Assembly (NCBI GenBank): GCA_016720655.1
Contig: JADKKE010000010.1
Span: forward strand, 62,001-126,000
From: Bacteroidota bacterium
GTDB lineage: Bacteria > Bacteroidota > Bacteroidia > AKYH767-A > 2013-40CM-41-45
Direction: 5' to 3'
DNA: 64,000 bases
Shown: positions 19,901 through 30,400 of the stretch, in pieces
Layout of the letters: every line of letters begins with the position of its first letter
Position numbering within the stretch: position 1 is the stretch's first letter
Translations under genes and position numbers: made by a program
The notes under the pieces: generated by a model
What the model was told of the DNA's origin: nothing
The model's input: the letters and a program-made list of their open reading frames with translations, nothing else
The model's database searches: none

Positions 19901-22680
19901 CCTGATCCGGTGGACCAAAGGAAATTGTAAGGTGGAGTTCCACCGGTTACTTGAGCAGAAACTGTTCCTGATGAATCTCCGAAACAACGCACATTCACAT
20001 CTCCAAAAAATTGTATGGAAGTAATGAGCGAAACAAGAGTATCCGGTTCCGTCACTGTAATAGTATCCAGTAAAGCACATCCATTAATATCAGTAATTGT
20101 CACATCATAAAATCCTGCCGGCAAACCTCCGATGCTGTCGGTAGTTTGTGAAAGCGGACTCCACATATAAGAATAAGGTATGGAACCGCCATACGCAACT
20201 GTTTTGATCCAACCCGAAGATTCACCTCTGCAAATAACATGATGAACAATCAGAGAATCCTGTAAAGTTGCAGGTTCTGTAAGAGTGGTTGATATCAGGG
20301 TAGTGCAACCATGGTTGTCTGTAACAGTAACTGAATAGGATCCGGCAGGAACTTGTGCAATGGAATCAAGAACAGATCCATTCGACCACGCATAAGTATA
20401 CGGTGCTGTTCCACCGATTACACTTGCCTTCACTGTGCCTGTAGAATCTCCATTGCATCCGATATTCGTACCACCCGGAGTGATTGAAAAGTTGATGAAT
20501 GTAGAACTGAGAACAAGAGGTTCGGTGATTAGTACTGTTGTATCGAAGGTACACAGATTTGCATCCACGATAGTCACTGTATATGTTCCGGCAAATAAAC
20601 TGTCGGCACTATTCCCTATATCGCCATTTGACCAACTTACATTATAAGGAGGTGTTCCTCCGGATGGAACAACATTGGCTGTTCCCGTAAAACCACCATT
20701 GCAAAGTACATCTGTGGAAACGAGAGATGAAGCAGGGATTCCAACAGCAGCTCCAGGTTGTGTGATCGTTTGTGTAATAATTTGCTGACATCCTTTGGAA
20801 TCACGAACAGTGTCAGCATATGTGCCGGGTGCAAGTCCGCTTACGTTTGCTGTGGTATCACCATTGGACCAGGAATGGGTGTACGGACTGGTTCCACCAC
20901 TTACCGTGGTTGATATTGTTCCGTTTGCATTCCCGTTACAAGTCACATTATTAAATCCAGAGATCGCTGCATTCAAAATTGTTGGTTCGGTGATCAGCAC
21001 TGTGTCCTCACTTGTACATCCATTTCGATCTGTAACTGTAACGATATATGAATTTGCGGCAAGACCGGTTGCAGTAATTGTTGTTTGACCTCCCGGAGCC
21101 CAGGAATAAGTGTACGGTAGAATTCCCCCGGAAGCAGATGCAGTGGCGGTTCCGTCAGTACCTCCGTTACAACTTACATCCGTTGAACTTGCAACGGATG
21201 TAGCAATAATTGTAGGTGGCGCTGTTAGAGTTGTAGAATTTGTTTTGGTACAGCCACTGGCGTCCGTTACAGTCACTGTAAATGTTCCTACTCCCAGCCC
21301 GGTTGCAGTTTGTGTTGTCTGGCCGGAAGGATTCCAGGCATACGTATACGGTAAAGTACCACCTACTGCGACTGCGGTAATTGCTCCATCACTTCCTCCG
21401 TTGCAATGCAAATTATATCCGTTGTATCCGGGAGAAGTTACACTCACGTCAATAACCGGAACAGTGATGGAATATGAAAATGTTTGTGAACCGTTTGTCG
21501 GACAAGCATTGTCCCTCACAATTACAATGAATGAATACGGTTGTGATCTCGCATCGGCTAAGGTTGGGGTCCAGGTGAAAGTACCTACAGGGTTCAATAT
21601 TCCGGACGTTGTAAATGTCGCTCCCGGAATCACGTCATTCCAATACATCAGGACTGTATCGGTTGGGTTTGGGTCGGTAGAGTTAACAGTAAAAGATATT
21701 GTACTTCCCGGACAGCCAACAGTAGCAAAAATATTCGTGCCATTAATTCCGGAAGCTATCGGCAACAAGTTTGGGTTACATACCTTGGTTAAAAATTGCA
21801 TATCCCGGATCACACTACCGATAAGGACACCATTTCTGTATTCACGAACAAGAATAGCTGTTACTCCAATTTCTCCATTCACCGTTGCATTCATATTGAT
21901 GTCGCCGTTGTTGGAGTTTAAACTCACAGCGGGACTTGATGATAAGGGAGATGCAGCGGAATAACCGGGATTAAAAGTAACCGTGCCAATTGTACTTGTT
22001 GCTGCGTCGAATTTCTTGGGAGTAACAAATGAATAAACCAATGAATCTCCATTCGGATCAAATACTCCATGATTGTATGTGAAACTTTGATTTACACAAA
22101 CAAAAGCTACAGGAATATTTGTGAATTGTGGCGAACTATTACTTTGAAAAGCCAGGTTGTTAAAGGTAGCTTCAACGTACATGTTATCGCTACATGGAGC
22201 ATTCAGTGTTGTAATTGCGCAATTTCTGCAACACACATAAAAACTAAATACCCAATCTGCACATTGCTGAGGAAGTGTGACATTGTTTTTGTATTCATAT
22301 TTCTGATAACCTGCATAAGGTGATGCTGCATTTGTACATTTGGTTTGCACTGTGCGACAAGGAAAAGTGATTTCCTGCCCTGTGCCGGGCACCAGGTTTA
22401 ATGTAAAATTCTGATTTCTGCTGCAGGAGGTTGACTTCGCATTCAAGGTCACAGTTCCGGGAGCAGCAACTCCTGCACAATCTCTGTAGAAGGATACAGT
22501 GACAGTGTATGTGTTCCCACTCACCCAGGTATAGGTAAGATCGGCTCCTGACGAGTGTGTTGCGAACGTTTGTTGTGATGGAAAGGCTGCAAAAAAAAGT
22601 ACGAGGAGAAACGTTAAAACCGGTACTAAAAAACTTCCGGAATCTCTTTTTGCAATATTCAGGTATCGTAGTTTCATCAT
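16969..22680 (-). CDS. SprB-repeat adhesin 1 with type B T9SS domain (two frameshifts)
   Basis: Read as one gene of ~1900 residues. The start is the Met at 22680 (MMKLRYLNIAKRD, then a hydrophobic signal), not the in-frame Met 24 codons earlier. The N-terminal ~300 residues form the ATHSSGADLTYTW domain common in gliding-associated surface proteins, with many Cys. I count 17 SprB repeats of about 60 residues (pattern CNGGSDG, GGTxPYTYxWSNG, AGTYxVTVTDANGC). A gliding-motility-associated C-terminal domain follows (DLPTGFSPNGD, VFNRWGNEVY, GTYFVVLTIKNS, YVDLRR). Single-base shifts lie near 18848-18856 (acaatttc) and 18098-18101 (a G run). Expected role: surface adhesion or gliding. Confidence 0.85.
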
Positions 22681-22737
22681 TGATTGGGGTTGTGAAATGG
22701 CAAACGGATCACCTCGAATCTTGTTCGAGCGCAAAAC

Positions 22738-22750
22738 GCACCAATGGTGC
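22738..22750. promoter_or_regulatory. Short perfect inverted repeat upstream of adhesin 1
   Basis: gcacca-a-tggtgc, a 6+1+6 palindrome 58-70 bp upstream of the adhesin 1 start. It could be an operator; there is no further support. Confidence 0.25.
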
Positions 22751-23106
22751 AAGTTCGTATTTCACAGTACATTAATTGACTCTTATACCCCTATCCTTAT
22801 GAACACTTTTATTAACAAAAACGAAGGATTTTACTCTTGAAATTAACAAATCGTCACAATCAATGCATCCGATTCCATTCAAAAAAAAATTGCGTACACG
22901 AATTTCAATGCGGCTGTCATGTGCTTATTTTCAACCAAACAAAATCTTTAATTTTTGGTATCCATGCGGATATCGTTAAAAAGAATTGAAAAATTTTTAC
23001 ACAGGAGCAATAAGCAAACACAAATTTGTGATGCACAACAAAAATGGAGACACACAAAATTCAATGATAATTACCCTTTCAATCGATCACTCGAAAGGAT
23101 TGAAAA

Positions 23107-23523
23107 TTATACAGGCCAATCGTTAATAGTCATAACTGTGCCCGGTGAATCGCCATAGGTCGTAATCGTCATTTTAAGGGCTGAAATTACGATCCTTTCA
23201 GTCATGGGATTTGTATCGTGATCATTGTATGATTCAAAGTAATTCACAACGTATGCGTCTTCAAACTCTATCGATTTTTCACGCATTCCGGTTCTCCGTG
23301 AACGGAAATGAAGTTCACCTCTTTTTGTTAAATGATGTTCCACCATCCATTGAATAAAGGTAATATCTCCCGATGTTTCTACTTCAAGGTTGATCAGCCC
23401 TCCGAACACACGACCATTGGGTCTTCCTGTTTCTGTGATGGGTTGATTGAATGCATAATCACAATGCATCACTCTGTACGTTTTTCCTTCGATTACCAAT
23501 TCGGCATTGTACACAATAGGCAT
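23107..23523 (-). CDS. tssD: TssD (Hcp-like) tube protein of the Bacteroidota type VI secretion system
   Basis: 138 residues without a signal peptide. The pattern fits TssD of T6SS subtype iii: AELVIEGKTYRV at the start, GRPNGRVFGGLINLEVE, FIQWMVEHHLTKRGELHF, then IEFEDAYVVNYFESYND and PMTERIVISALKM. TssD forms the Hcp ring stacked into the inner tube and can carry effectors. No other T6SS gene is in the window, so this is an orphan copy between the two adhesin cassettes, on the same strand. It could belong to a T6SS elsewhere, or to a related contractile injection particle. The 426 bp downstream, up to the adhesin 1 start at 22680, hold no gene. Confidence 0.8.
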   Translation of the reverse strand: MPIVYNAELVIEGKTYRVMHCDYAFNQPITETGRPNGRVFGGLINLEVETSGDITFIQWMVEHHLTKRGELHFRSRRTGMREKSIEFEDAYVVNYFESYNDHDTNPMTERIVISALKMTITTYGDSPGTVMTINDWPV

Positions 23524-23691
23524 AATAGTTGTTTTTAATGAATAAGAAATTTTTAAGATCTGAATCCTTTGACCGATTCAATTGAATCACAAGTTATAAA
23601 TTTTCAATAACATAGCAAACTTCCAATGGAAGCCCGCCCTTTCGGAAATACTAAGACCGTCACAATCAACAGCATTTTGTAATAGATTATA

Positions 23692-23737
23692 AAAAGACAA
23701 AAGGGAAACAAATTTCTTTGCTTCCCTTTTGTCTTTT
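23692..23737 (-). terminator. Terminator of PorE-like copy 2
   Basis: A perfect 16-bp stem, aaaagacaaaagggaa pairing with ttcccttttgtctttt, around a 14-bp loop, about 20 bp after the stop codon. It is homologous to the weaker copy 1 terminator. Confidence 0.9.
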
Positions 23738-23755
23738 GTGTTGTTTGGGATCGGA

Positions 23756-25442
23756 TTATTGCTGTGTCATCTTGGTGACCTTAAATTCTGTTCTCCGGTT
23801 GGCCTGGTGCTGCTCTTCGCTACACTCCACACCATTGCTGCAGCCATTCACCAGCTGCGTTTCTCCATAGCCTTTGGCAACCAGACGATCAGCAAGGATG
23901 CCGTGCTTCACAAGGTAGTCGACGACCGATTCAGCCCGCTTCTGGGAGAGTGTCATGTTGTATTTATCGTCGGCCCGCGAATCGGTATGTGAGCCCAGTT
24001 CTATCGAGATATCCGGATTGTCACGCATGATTCCTACCAGTTTGTCAAGGCCTTCCGCTGCATCAGTACGGATATTGTATTTATCCAAATCGTAGTAAAT
24101 GTTCTCCAGAACTATCGGTTTGTTCACGATGATCTGTTCCATCTCCAGCTTGAGCTTGACAAACATATTCTCGCTCTGCTTCTTTCCCACCGTACTCACC
24201 GGTTCCGTATTGGTAAAATAACTGTCCTTGCTCCCCATCACTACATAGTCCGTCTCCGGGTTCAGCTTGAAGAAAAATTTTCCATCCGGGCCCGTGGTGA
24301 AGAGTTCTTTCTTGCCCGTCTTCTTGTTGGTCAGTTCAACCACCACGCCCGCCAGCGGTTCCTGTGTCGATTTCTCAACAGCTATCCCTTCCAGGGTAAA
24401 GCGTAGATCATTCACCGTAAAGGCGTAGATATTATCCTGGGTCGTATTCTTTGTGTCGCGGTTACTCGATACCAATCCGGCCGTCCCGCTGTCGTTCAAG
24501 GCAATCCCAAAATCATCGTAACTCGTATTGAGCGGATAGCCCATGTTCTGCGGACGGCTCCAACTCCCTTCACTTTGCGCGCTGCTGAATACATCCAGTC
24601 CGCCCATTCCGTAATGGCCCTCTGAACTAAAATACAAGATCGAATCTGGAAGCTCATCGGGAAGAGTTCGTTGTTCGGACTGTTTACCGTTGACCGAGAT
24701 TTTCAGGTTTGCTCCACGCTCCGTTTTCTTTTTGCAACGGTACACGTCCGTGCCGCCTTGTCCGCCCGGCATGTCACTCACAAAATAGAGTGTGTTCCCG
24801 TCTTTGCTCAAGCTCGGATGGCCCAAACTATAGTCTGCATTGTCGTAGGGAAAATCTGTGATGAAACGAAAGGTGCTGTCTTTCTTTATGCCCTGGCAGA
24901 TCTTTAAGATCACCACATCGTCGTCTGACTTCTTCACTTTCCGGGCCACATACGTATTCCGTGTGAAGTAAACCGTATCTCCTTTGCTGCTGAAGCTGGC
25001 CGGACCTTCGTGGTAGATTCCGTTCAGTTCTCCTTTGAGTAATTCCGGTGCGCCGTAATTCCCCTTCCCATTGTCTTTGGAATAATACAAATCCAAAAAC
25101 GGACGGCCCGTCCACTGGTAGGTTTTCGTCGAACCTTTGCCCGGGGTACGGTCGCTCACAAAAACGATTCCATCCTTGTACCACACCGGGGAGAAGTTAC
25201 TCTGACCGCTGTTGATGCTGCTGCTCTGAAGTGTATACTTTGCACTATCGGCCTGCCACCGTGTGATACTGTCGCAGGAGCTCCGCATTTTGCGCGCGCT
25301 TTCATCGCCCGGCTGAGAGCCCAGGTATTGGTCAAAATAATTTTTTTATCCGGTTACCCTGACGCATGTGATAACTTGCACAGCTACTCAACAGTACTAC
25401 TACTGCTGCACTCGCTGCAATTTTGGAAAAGTTCTTGATCAT
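23756..25442 (-). CDS. PorE-like OmpA lipoprotein, copy 2 (TPR part deleted)
   Basis: The signal peptide and lipobox (VVVLLSSCASYH) match copy 1, but after RQGNRI the sequence jumps to NYFDQYLG, removing the TPR-coding segment (about 15552-15780 in copy 1). As written the join has seven T and gives a stop; with six T the fusion would be in frame. From there (25288 is the first internal Met) 510 residues are open: propeller, regulatory-like segment, OmpA domain ending KMTQQ. Three missing bases near 24730, 24693 and 24646 cancel out, so ~28 residues (starting KTERGANLK, ending DELP) are read in the wrong frame where copy 1 has ENGAWSKPENL. Function may be impaired. Confidence 0.75.
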
Positions 25443-25451
25443 ATTTTATTT

Positions 25452-25484
25452 GTTCAAGGTTCAAAGTTCAAGGTTCAAGGTTGT
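25452..25484 (-). repeat. Heptamer repeat (gttcaag), copy 2
   Basis: Four 7-bp units and a partial fifth, homologous to 15884-15915. Confidence 0.85.
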
Positions 25485-25510
25485 TAGTGGTTTGTGAGTT
25501 CGTGGGTTAA

Positions 25511-25544
25511 CGTCCCTCGTCCCCCGTCCCCCGTCCCTTCCCTT
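25511..25544 (-). repeat. Heptamer repeat (cgtccct), copy 2
   Basis: Units cgtccct, cgtcccc, cgtcccc, cgtccct. The order differs from copy 1 (15954-15987). Confidence 0.85.
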
Positions 25545-26472
25545 AAAAATAACGTGGCGTCTTGATCTTCATAATATCATATCCAAAATCATAGCCTATC
25601 ATGATCTCGTGAGAGCCGGAGCTGTAATCCTTGATATCGGTAAATGTAAAATCATAGCTGTAGCCCAATCGTAATTTTTTGCTCAGTTGCAATTCTAAAA
25701 GCGCTACAAAGCTGTCGCCTGTCCGGTAGCTTCCACCGATCCAAAGCGTGTTGGCAAGCAAGACATTCAGATTGAAGTCTGCTTCCACCGGTGCATTCTG
25801 TACATACTTCACCAGCACGCTCGGACGAAGAACTACATCCGGATGCACCGGCAATGCCACACCCACTGTCCCAAAGTAATGGCGCACCTGATGCGGGATC
25901 ACCTCGCCGCTGTTCACATCGATACTCAGACTCTTGCTCGGATCATAACTGATGATCGTGGGTACCGATAAGCCCGCATAAAATTTTTCAGTATACAAAT
26001 AGGCACCTGCTCCAACGTTCGGCAGGAATTTCGATACCTGATCACCCGCAAAAGCCGGATCACCCGTATCCCAGTATTTCAAATCGCTGTTCTTATAACT
26101 GTAATACCCGCCTCCGGCACGAAGTCCAACCGAGAGTTTCATCTTCGCTCCTACCTTCAGATGATACGCAGCATTCAAATACGCATCTGTTCTGTCAGTC
26201 ACCGCGATCTTATCGTGGCTCAGTAAAACTCCCCAGCCAAAATTCGTCAGACCCAAAGGACCGTGCAAAGAAGCAACCTGTGTCTCCGGCGCGCCTTTAA
26301 AATCAACCCACTGCTTCCGGTACAACAGTGTCGCCATCATGTACTCTTTGCTCCCCGCATACGCCGGGTTCAACAGCAAATGATTAAACATATACTGGCT
26401 CACAAGGATGTCCTGCTGCGCATAACCACTAAGGCCACTCAGGAACAGGACGATCGTTAGGATTCTTTTCAT
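25543..26472 (-). CDS. PorP/SprF family T9SS outer-membrane protein, copy 2
   Basis: 309 residues, identical in protein sequence to copy 1. The DNA differs at scattered, apparently silent positions (for example 25668-25680 against 16111-16123), so the copies are not the result of a very recent exact duplication or an assembly artefact. It has the same signal peptide, NPAYAGS hallmark and barrel. It lies between adhesin 2 (91 bp upstream) and PorE-like copy 2 (about 100 bp downstream). Expected role: outer-membrane partner for export and anchoring of adhesin 2 through its type B sorting domain. Confidence 0.95.
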   Translation of the reverse strand: MKRILTIVLFLSGLSGYAQQDILVSQYMFNHLLLNPAYAGSKEYMMATLLYRKQWVDFKGAPETQVASLHGPLGLTNFGWGVLLSHDKIAVTDRTDAYLNAAYHLKVGAKMKLSVGLRAGGGYYSYKNSDLKYWDTGDPAFAGDQVSKFLPNVGAGAYLYTEKFYAGLSVPTIISYDPSKSLSIDVNSGEVIPHQVRHYFGTVGVALPVHPDVVLRPSVLVKYVQNAPVEADFNLNVLLANTLWIGGSYRTGDSFVALLELQLSKKLRLGYSYDFTFTDIKDYSSGSHEIMIGYDFGYDIMKIKTPRYF

Positions 26473-26563
26473 GGGTTTTTATTTTTCTTGCACTTGATTT
26501 ATTCATTGATTGGAATAAATCAAAAATATCTTAGTTGAAAATTAGTTTTGAAATTAAATTGCT

Positions 26564-29500
26564 TTACTTCGAAACATAGCGTCTTAAATCAACATATGTA
26601 TTTTTCTTGATTTCAGAATTTTTAATGGTGAGCACAACAAAGTAAGTTCCTTCAGGGAGTTCTTCACCATTGTTGTTTTGACCTTTCCAATCCGTGTTCA
26701 CATAATTTTCTTTTGCATACACTTCATTGCCCCAACGATTGAAGACACGGAATGAATTGTTCGGATAACCTTCAATACCTTTTATTTCATATCCATCATT
26801 GTAAGTATCATCGTTCGGAGAAAATCCTGTTGGCAAATCAATATCACACTGATTGTCATAGTCGACCGAAACAGTATCAGCAGATTGACAGGTTCCATTT
26901 GTTACCTGCCAGACAAATACTGTTTGTCCGGGTTGCAAAGCACTCACATCTGTTGTGTCATTGTTCGGATTAACAATACTACCTTGTCCGGGAGCCTGTA
27001 TAGTCCAGCTGCCTTGTCCATAAGTAAGACCGATTGCAAGCAATTGTCCGTGATCAATACACAGTTCCTGATAAGCACCGGCATCCGAAGAAACAGGTTG
27101 GTCGGCAGTGACAATTCTACTGTCAGCTCCGGTACACGCACCATTTGAAATGATCCAGGTGAGAGTGTCTGTTCCGTAATCCAATAAATCAGCGGTTGCA
27201 TTTGGAAGTGTAGGATCATTGAAAGCTGAATTTCCCGTTGATGACCAAATTCCATTGAAGCCGGTGTATGCTGTTGCGTTCAATTGTATTTGAGCAAGAC
27301 CACAAAATGCAGTATCTACACCGGCATCCGCAACAAATGTTGTATAATTAAAAACTGTAACATCATCAGAAGCAGTACACCCATTTGCATCTGTAACTGT
27401 CCAGGTAACCTGATTGAAACCCGGCGATAAATTACCTGCTGTTGTGTTTGGATCTGTGGTTCCCGCAAAAGTTATTCCTGTTGTGGAACTCCAAACACCG
27501 GATTGTCCGGTAAGCAGACTTGCTGCCAGTTGAATACTCGTTCCGGAACACATGGCGGTATCCGGACCGGCAATTGCAAGTACCGGAGATGGCTGATTTA
27601 AATTTACAGTTTGTTGAGTAGAACAATTGTTCTGATCAGTAACAGTTACGACATATATTCCCGCATCAACATTGGAAATATCCTGAGATGTAGCCCCTCC
27701 CGGATTCCACGCATAATTGTATGAGCCCAATCCACCCGAAACGCTGATATCAATCGAGCCATTGCTTCCGGCATAACATGTCGGTTGGATTGTGGATGTA
27801 ACAGTGACAGCGATTTGTGGTGGTGAATCTATCTGGACATTCACAAACGTTGAACATGCTGCCGCATCAATTACGAACAGGTCATAGGAACCGGCAACGA
27901 GATTTGTAGCTATCGAAGAACTTCCACCATATGGAGTCCAGGAATATGTATACGGTGCGGTGCCACCGCTCACCAATTGTGCACTGGCAATTCCGGTACT
28001 GTCACCAAAGCAGGATGCATCCGATGACAAAACCGTAACAACAATCGGTGCCGGTTCACGAACCTGAACCGTATCGAATGACAAACAACCGTTCGCATCC
28101 TGAACACCTGCTATGTAAATACCGGCAGTCAAACTCACAGCTGTATCCGTAAACTGCGGCGGCACAGTGTTCCATGTGTATGTAAAAGGTGCTGTTAAAG
28201 AAGAATCCGGAACAACGAGCGCTGTACCATCAGCATATCCATTGCAGGAAACATCATCAATTACATATGCAAAGGGAACAGGAATATTATCTGAAACCGG
28301 TACATCAACAGAACTGATACATCCATTTGCATCAGTAACTTCAACATTATAAATTCCAGAAGGTATACCGGAAATACTCGAAGTAGTTGCACTCAGGGTA
28401 TCCCAGGCATATTGATAATTGGGAGTTCCGCCACTTACAGTTACAGTGGCTGAACCATTTGCAACACCACAGGAAGAATTTGTTGAAGATCCGGTAAGGA
28501 TCAATTGTGGTGCTGAATTTATACTTATCGTATCTGTTCCAACACATCCTACAGTATCCGTGATGGTAACAACATATGATCCCGCGGCAAGATTAATTGC
28601 CGTAGGTCCGGTCTGAACCGGATTTGTATTCCATATATAAGTATAGCCCGGTGTTCCACCACTCACACTCACAGTTGCAAATCCGGTTGTGTCACCAAAA
28701 CAATTTAATACTCCGGAGACCGAATCCACCGAAACCACCAATGCTGTTGAAGAAGGTGAAACAGTTACAGAATCAGTCGTTACACAACCTCTGCTGTCTG
28801 TGATTGTAATGTGATAAACCCCTGCAGCAAGACCTGTTGCTGTATCTTCAGTAGTAATCGGATTGGTATCCCAGGAATACGAATATCCGGGAGTACCTCC
28901 GGAAGCAACGACAATCGCGACACCTGTATTGGTACCGCTGCAAGGAGATGAGCTTACACTGGTTGAAGCAGTCAACTGCGGTGGATCCGTAATCGTAACC
29001 GTTTGTGTCGCTACACAACCTGTTGTTGCTTCCGAAACAGTAACAGTATAAATTCCGGAAGTCAGATTTGAAATTGTAGCTGTACTAAAATTTCCCGGAG
29101 TCCATAGATAGGTATAAGTACCTGTTGAAGAACTGGGAACTGCTGTGGCTGTTCCATCCGTGAGTCCGTGACAGGAGATATCTGTACTGTTCAGAGCAGA
29201 TATAGGTGAATTTACAAATACATTAAAAGAATAGGTTTGGAAACCGCTGTTCGGACATGCATCATCCAGAACCGTAACTGTAAATGTGTATGGATTTGTG
29301 CTGATACTTCCTGCAGGCGGTGTCCAGCAAAAATTTCCTGTTGGGTGTGGAAATCCGGAAGTGGTAAAAGTTGCTCCGGTAATTCCCTGGTTCCAGGTCA
29401 TCGTCACGATTTGCCCGGCATCAATATCATCTGAATTAATATCAAAACACAATTGTTGTCCGGGACAAACTGTTGTGTCACGAACAGAGGTACCATTGAT

Positions 29501-30400
29501 TCCTGTCGCGGTGGGAAGATTGTTGGTACAATTGCGCACGTAAAATTCCATGTCCCGAACCACACTGCCAATCAAAACACCATTTCTGTATTCCTGCACC
29601 AGGACAGCGAGAACACCAATCTCAATTTGAGTTGGGGTCATTACGATATCACCGGTTTGAGGGTCAATTGTTATTGCCGGAGATGAAGAAATTGGATTGA
29701 TGCCGGTATATCCCGGTAAAAACGGAACTGACATAATTGATCCCAATGAATCCTGCAAAGGATCAACGAGTGAATACACGAGCGAATCTCCATCCGGATC
29801 AGTAACGCCATGGTTATATGTAAAATTTTGTCCGACACACAGAAATGCAACCGGTACATTGCTAAACTGAGGGGAAGAATTGCATGTGAAATTCAGATTG
29901 TCGAGAGTTGTTTCAATATACATCCCAGGATTCGAGCCCACCACACAGGGTGAGGGCAGATTCAATGTTGTGATATCACAATTTCTGCAACAATACGACC
30001 AGCTGATTACCCAATCCGCACATTGCATTGGCAAGGTGATGATCCCTGAATATCTGTATTGCTGGATTCCGGGAATTGTTGACAGCGGATCTTCACAGGA
30101 AGTGATGACAGTCGGACAAGGGTAGGTAATTTCACCACCTGTTCCTGCTACCTGTAATAAGGTGTCTGTAAAAAACTGATTGCAACTTGCTGATCTGAAA
30201 ACAATACCCACCCCGTTAGGCGGAAGTGAACCTTTACAATCTCTGTAAAAAGTTAATTCCACCCTGTAGGTATTCCCACCCAAACAGGCATAGGAAATGT
30301 CAGAACCGACAAGGTGTGTGGCAGATGCTTTCTGAGGTAGAATTGCAGCTGTGGAGGCCAGCGATATTAACAAAATCAACCTGCGAAGTATTTGTTTCAT
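26564..30400 (-). CDS. SprB-repeat adhesin 2 with type B T9SS domain
   Basis: Intact, 1278 residues from the Met at 30400 (KQILRRLILLISLASTAA signal); an in-frame Met 11 codons earlier is less likely. The N-terminal domain (ATHLVGSDISYACLGGNTY, FYRDC) is homologous to that of adhesin 1. I count seven SprB repeats (for example CFGDTTG, GGTPGYTYIWNTNP, AAGSYVVTITDTVGC), then three PKD/immunoglobulin-like modules (AGPDTAMCSGTSIQL, AGVDTAFCGLAQIQL, and a third). The gliding-associated C-terminal domain follows (DLPTGFSPNDD, VFNRWGNEVY, YVDLRRYVSK). The middle differs clearly from adhesin 1, whereas the PorP and PorE-like partners are near copies. Expected surface adhesin. Confidence 0.9.
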   Translation of the reverse strand: MKQILRRLILLISLASTAAILPQKASATHLVGSDISYACLGGNTYRVELTFYRDCKGSLPPNGVGIVFRSASCNQFFTDTLLQVAGTGGEITYPCPTVITSCEDPLSTIPGIQQYRYSGIITLPMQCADWVISWSYCCRNCDITTLNLPSPCVVGSNPGMYIETTLDNLNFTCNSSPQFSNVPVAFLCVGQNFTYNHGVTDPDGDSLVYSLVDPLQDSLGSIMSVPFLPGYTGINPISSSPAITIDPQTGDIVMTPTQIEIGVLAVLVQEYRNGVLIGSVVRDMEFYVRNCTNNLPTATGINGTSVRDTTVCPGQQLCFDINSDDIDAGQIVTMTWNQGITGATFTTSGFPHPTGNFCWTPPAGSISTNPYTFTVTVLDDACPNSGFQTYSFNVFVNSPISALNSTDISCHGLTDGTATAVPSSSTGTYTYLWTPGNFSTATISNLTSGIYTVTVSEATTGCVATQTVTITDPPQLTASTSVSSSPCSGTNTGVAIVVASGGTPGYSYSWDTNPITTEDTATGLAAGVYHITITDSRGCVTTDSVTVSPSSTALVVSVDSVSGVLNCFGDTTGFATVSVSGGTPGYTYIWNTNPVQTGPTAINLAAGSYVVTITDTVGCVGTDTISINSAPQLILTGSSTNSSCGVANGSATVTVSGGTPNYQYAWDTLSATTSSISGIPSGIYNVEVTDANGCISSVDVPVSDNIPVPFAYVIDDVSCNGYADGTALVVPDSSLTAPFTYTWNTVPPQFTDTAVSLTAGIYIAGVQDANGCLSFDTVQVREPAPIVVTVLSSDASCFGDSTGIASAQLVSGGTAPYTYSWTPYGGSSSIATNLVAGSYDLFVIDAAACSTFVNVQIDSPPQIAVTVTSTIQPTCYAGSNGSIDISVSGGLGSYNYAWNPGGATSQDISNVDAGIYVVTVTDQNNCSTQQTVNLNQPSPVLAIAGPDTAMCSGTSIQLAASLLTGQSGVWSSTTGITFAGTTDPNTTAGNLSPGFNQVTWTVTDANGCTASDDVTVFNYTTFVADAGVDTAFCGLAQIQLNATAYTGFNGIWSSTGNSAFNDPTLPNATADLLDYGTDTLTWIISNGACTGADSRIVTADQPVSSDAGAYQELCIDHGQLLAIGLTYGQGSWTIQAPGQGSIVNPNNDTTDVSALQPGQTVFVWQVTNGTCQSADTVSVDYDNQCDIDLPTGFSPNDDTYNDGYEIKGIEGYPNNSFRVFNRWGNEVYAKENYVNTDWKGQNNNGEELPEGTYFVVLTIKNSEIKKNTYVDLRRYVSK

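Larger units (their letters stand above)
23692..26475 (-). repeat. Duplicated block, copy 2 (terminator + PorE-like + PorP)
   Basis: Second copy of the block at 13895-16918, in the same orientation about 9.8 kb away. It is shorter by about 230 bp because the TPR-coding part of the PorE-like gene is missing. Confidence 0.9.

Noticed and set aside
21110..21964. 284-residue + strand ORF inside adhesin 1
   Set aside because: Antisense to the SprB repeats; its repeating pattern is the shadow of the adhesin repeats.
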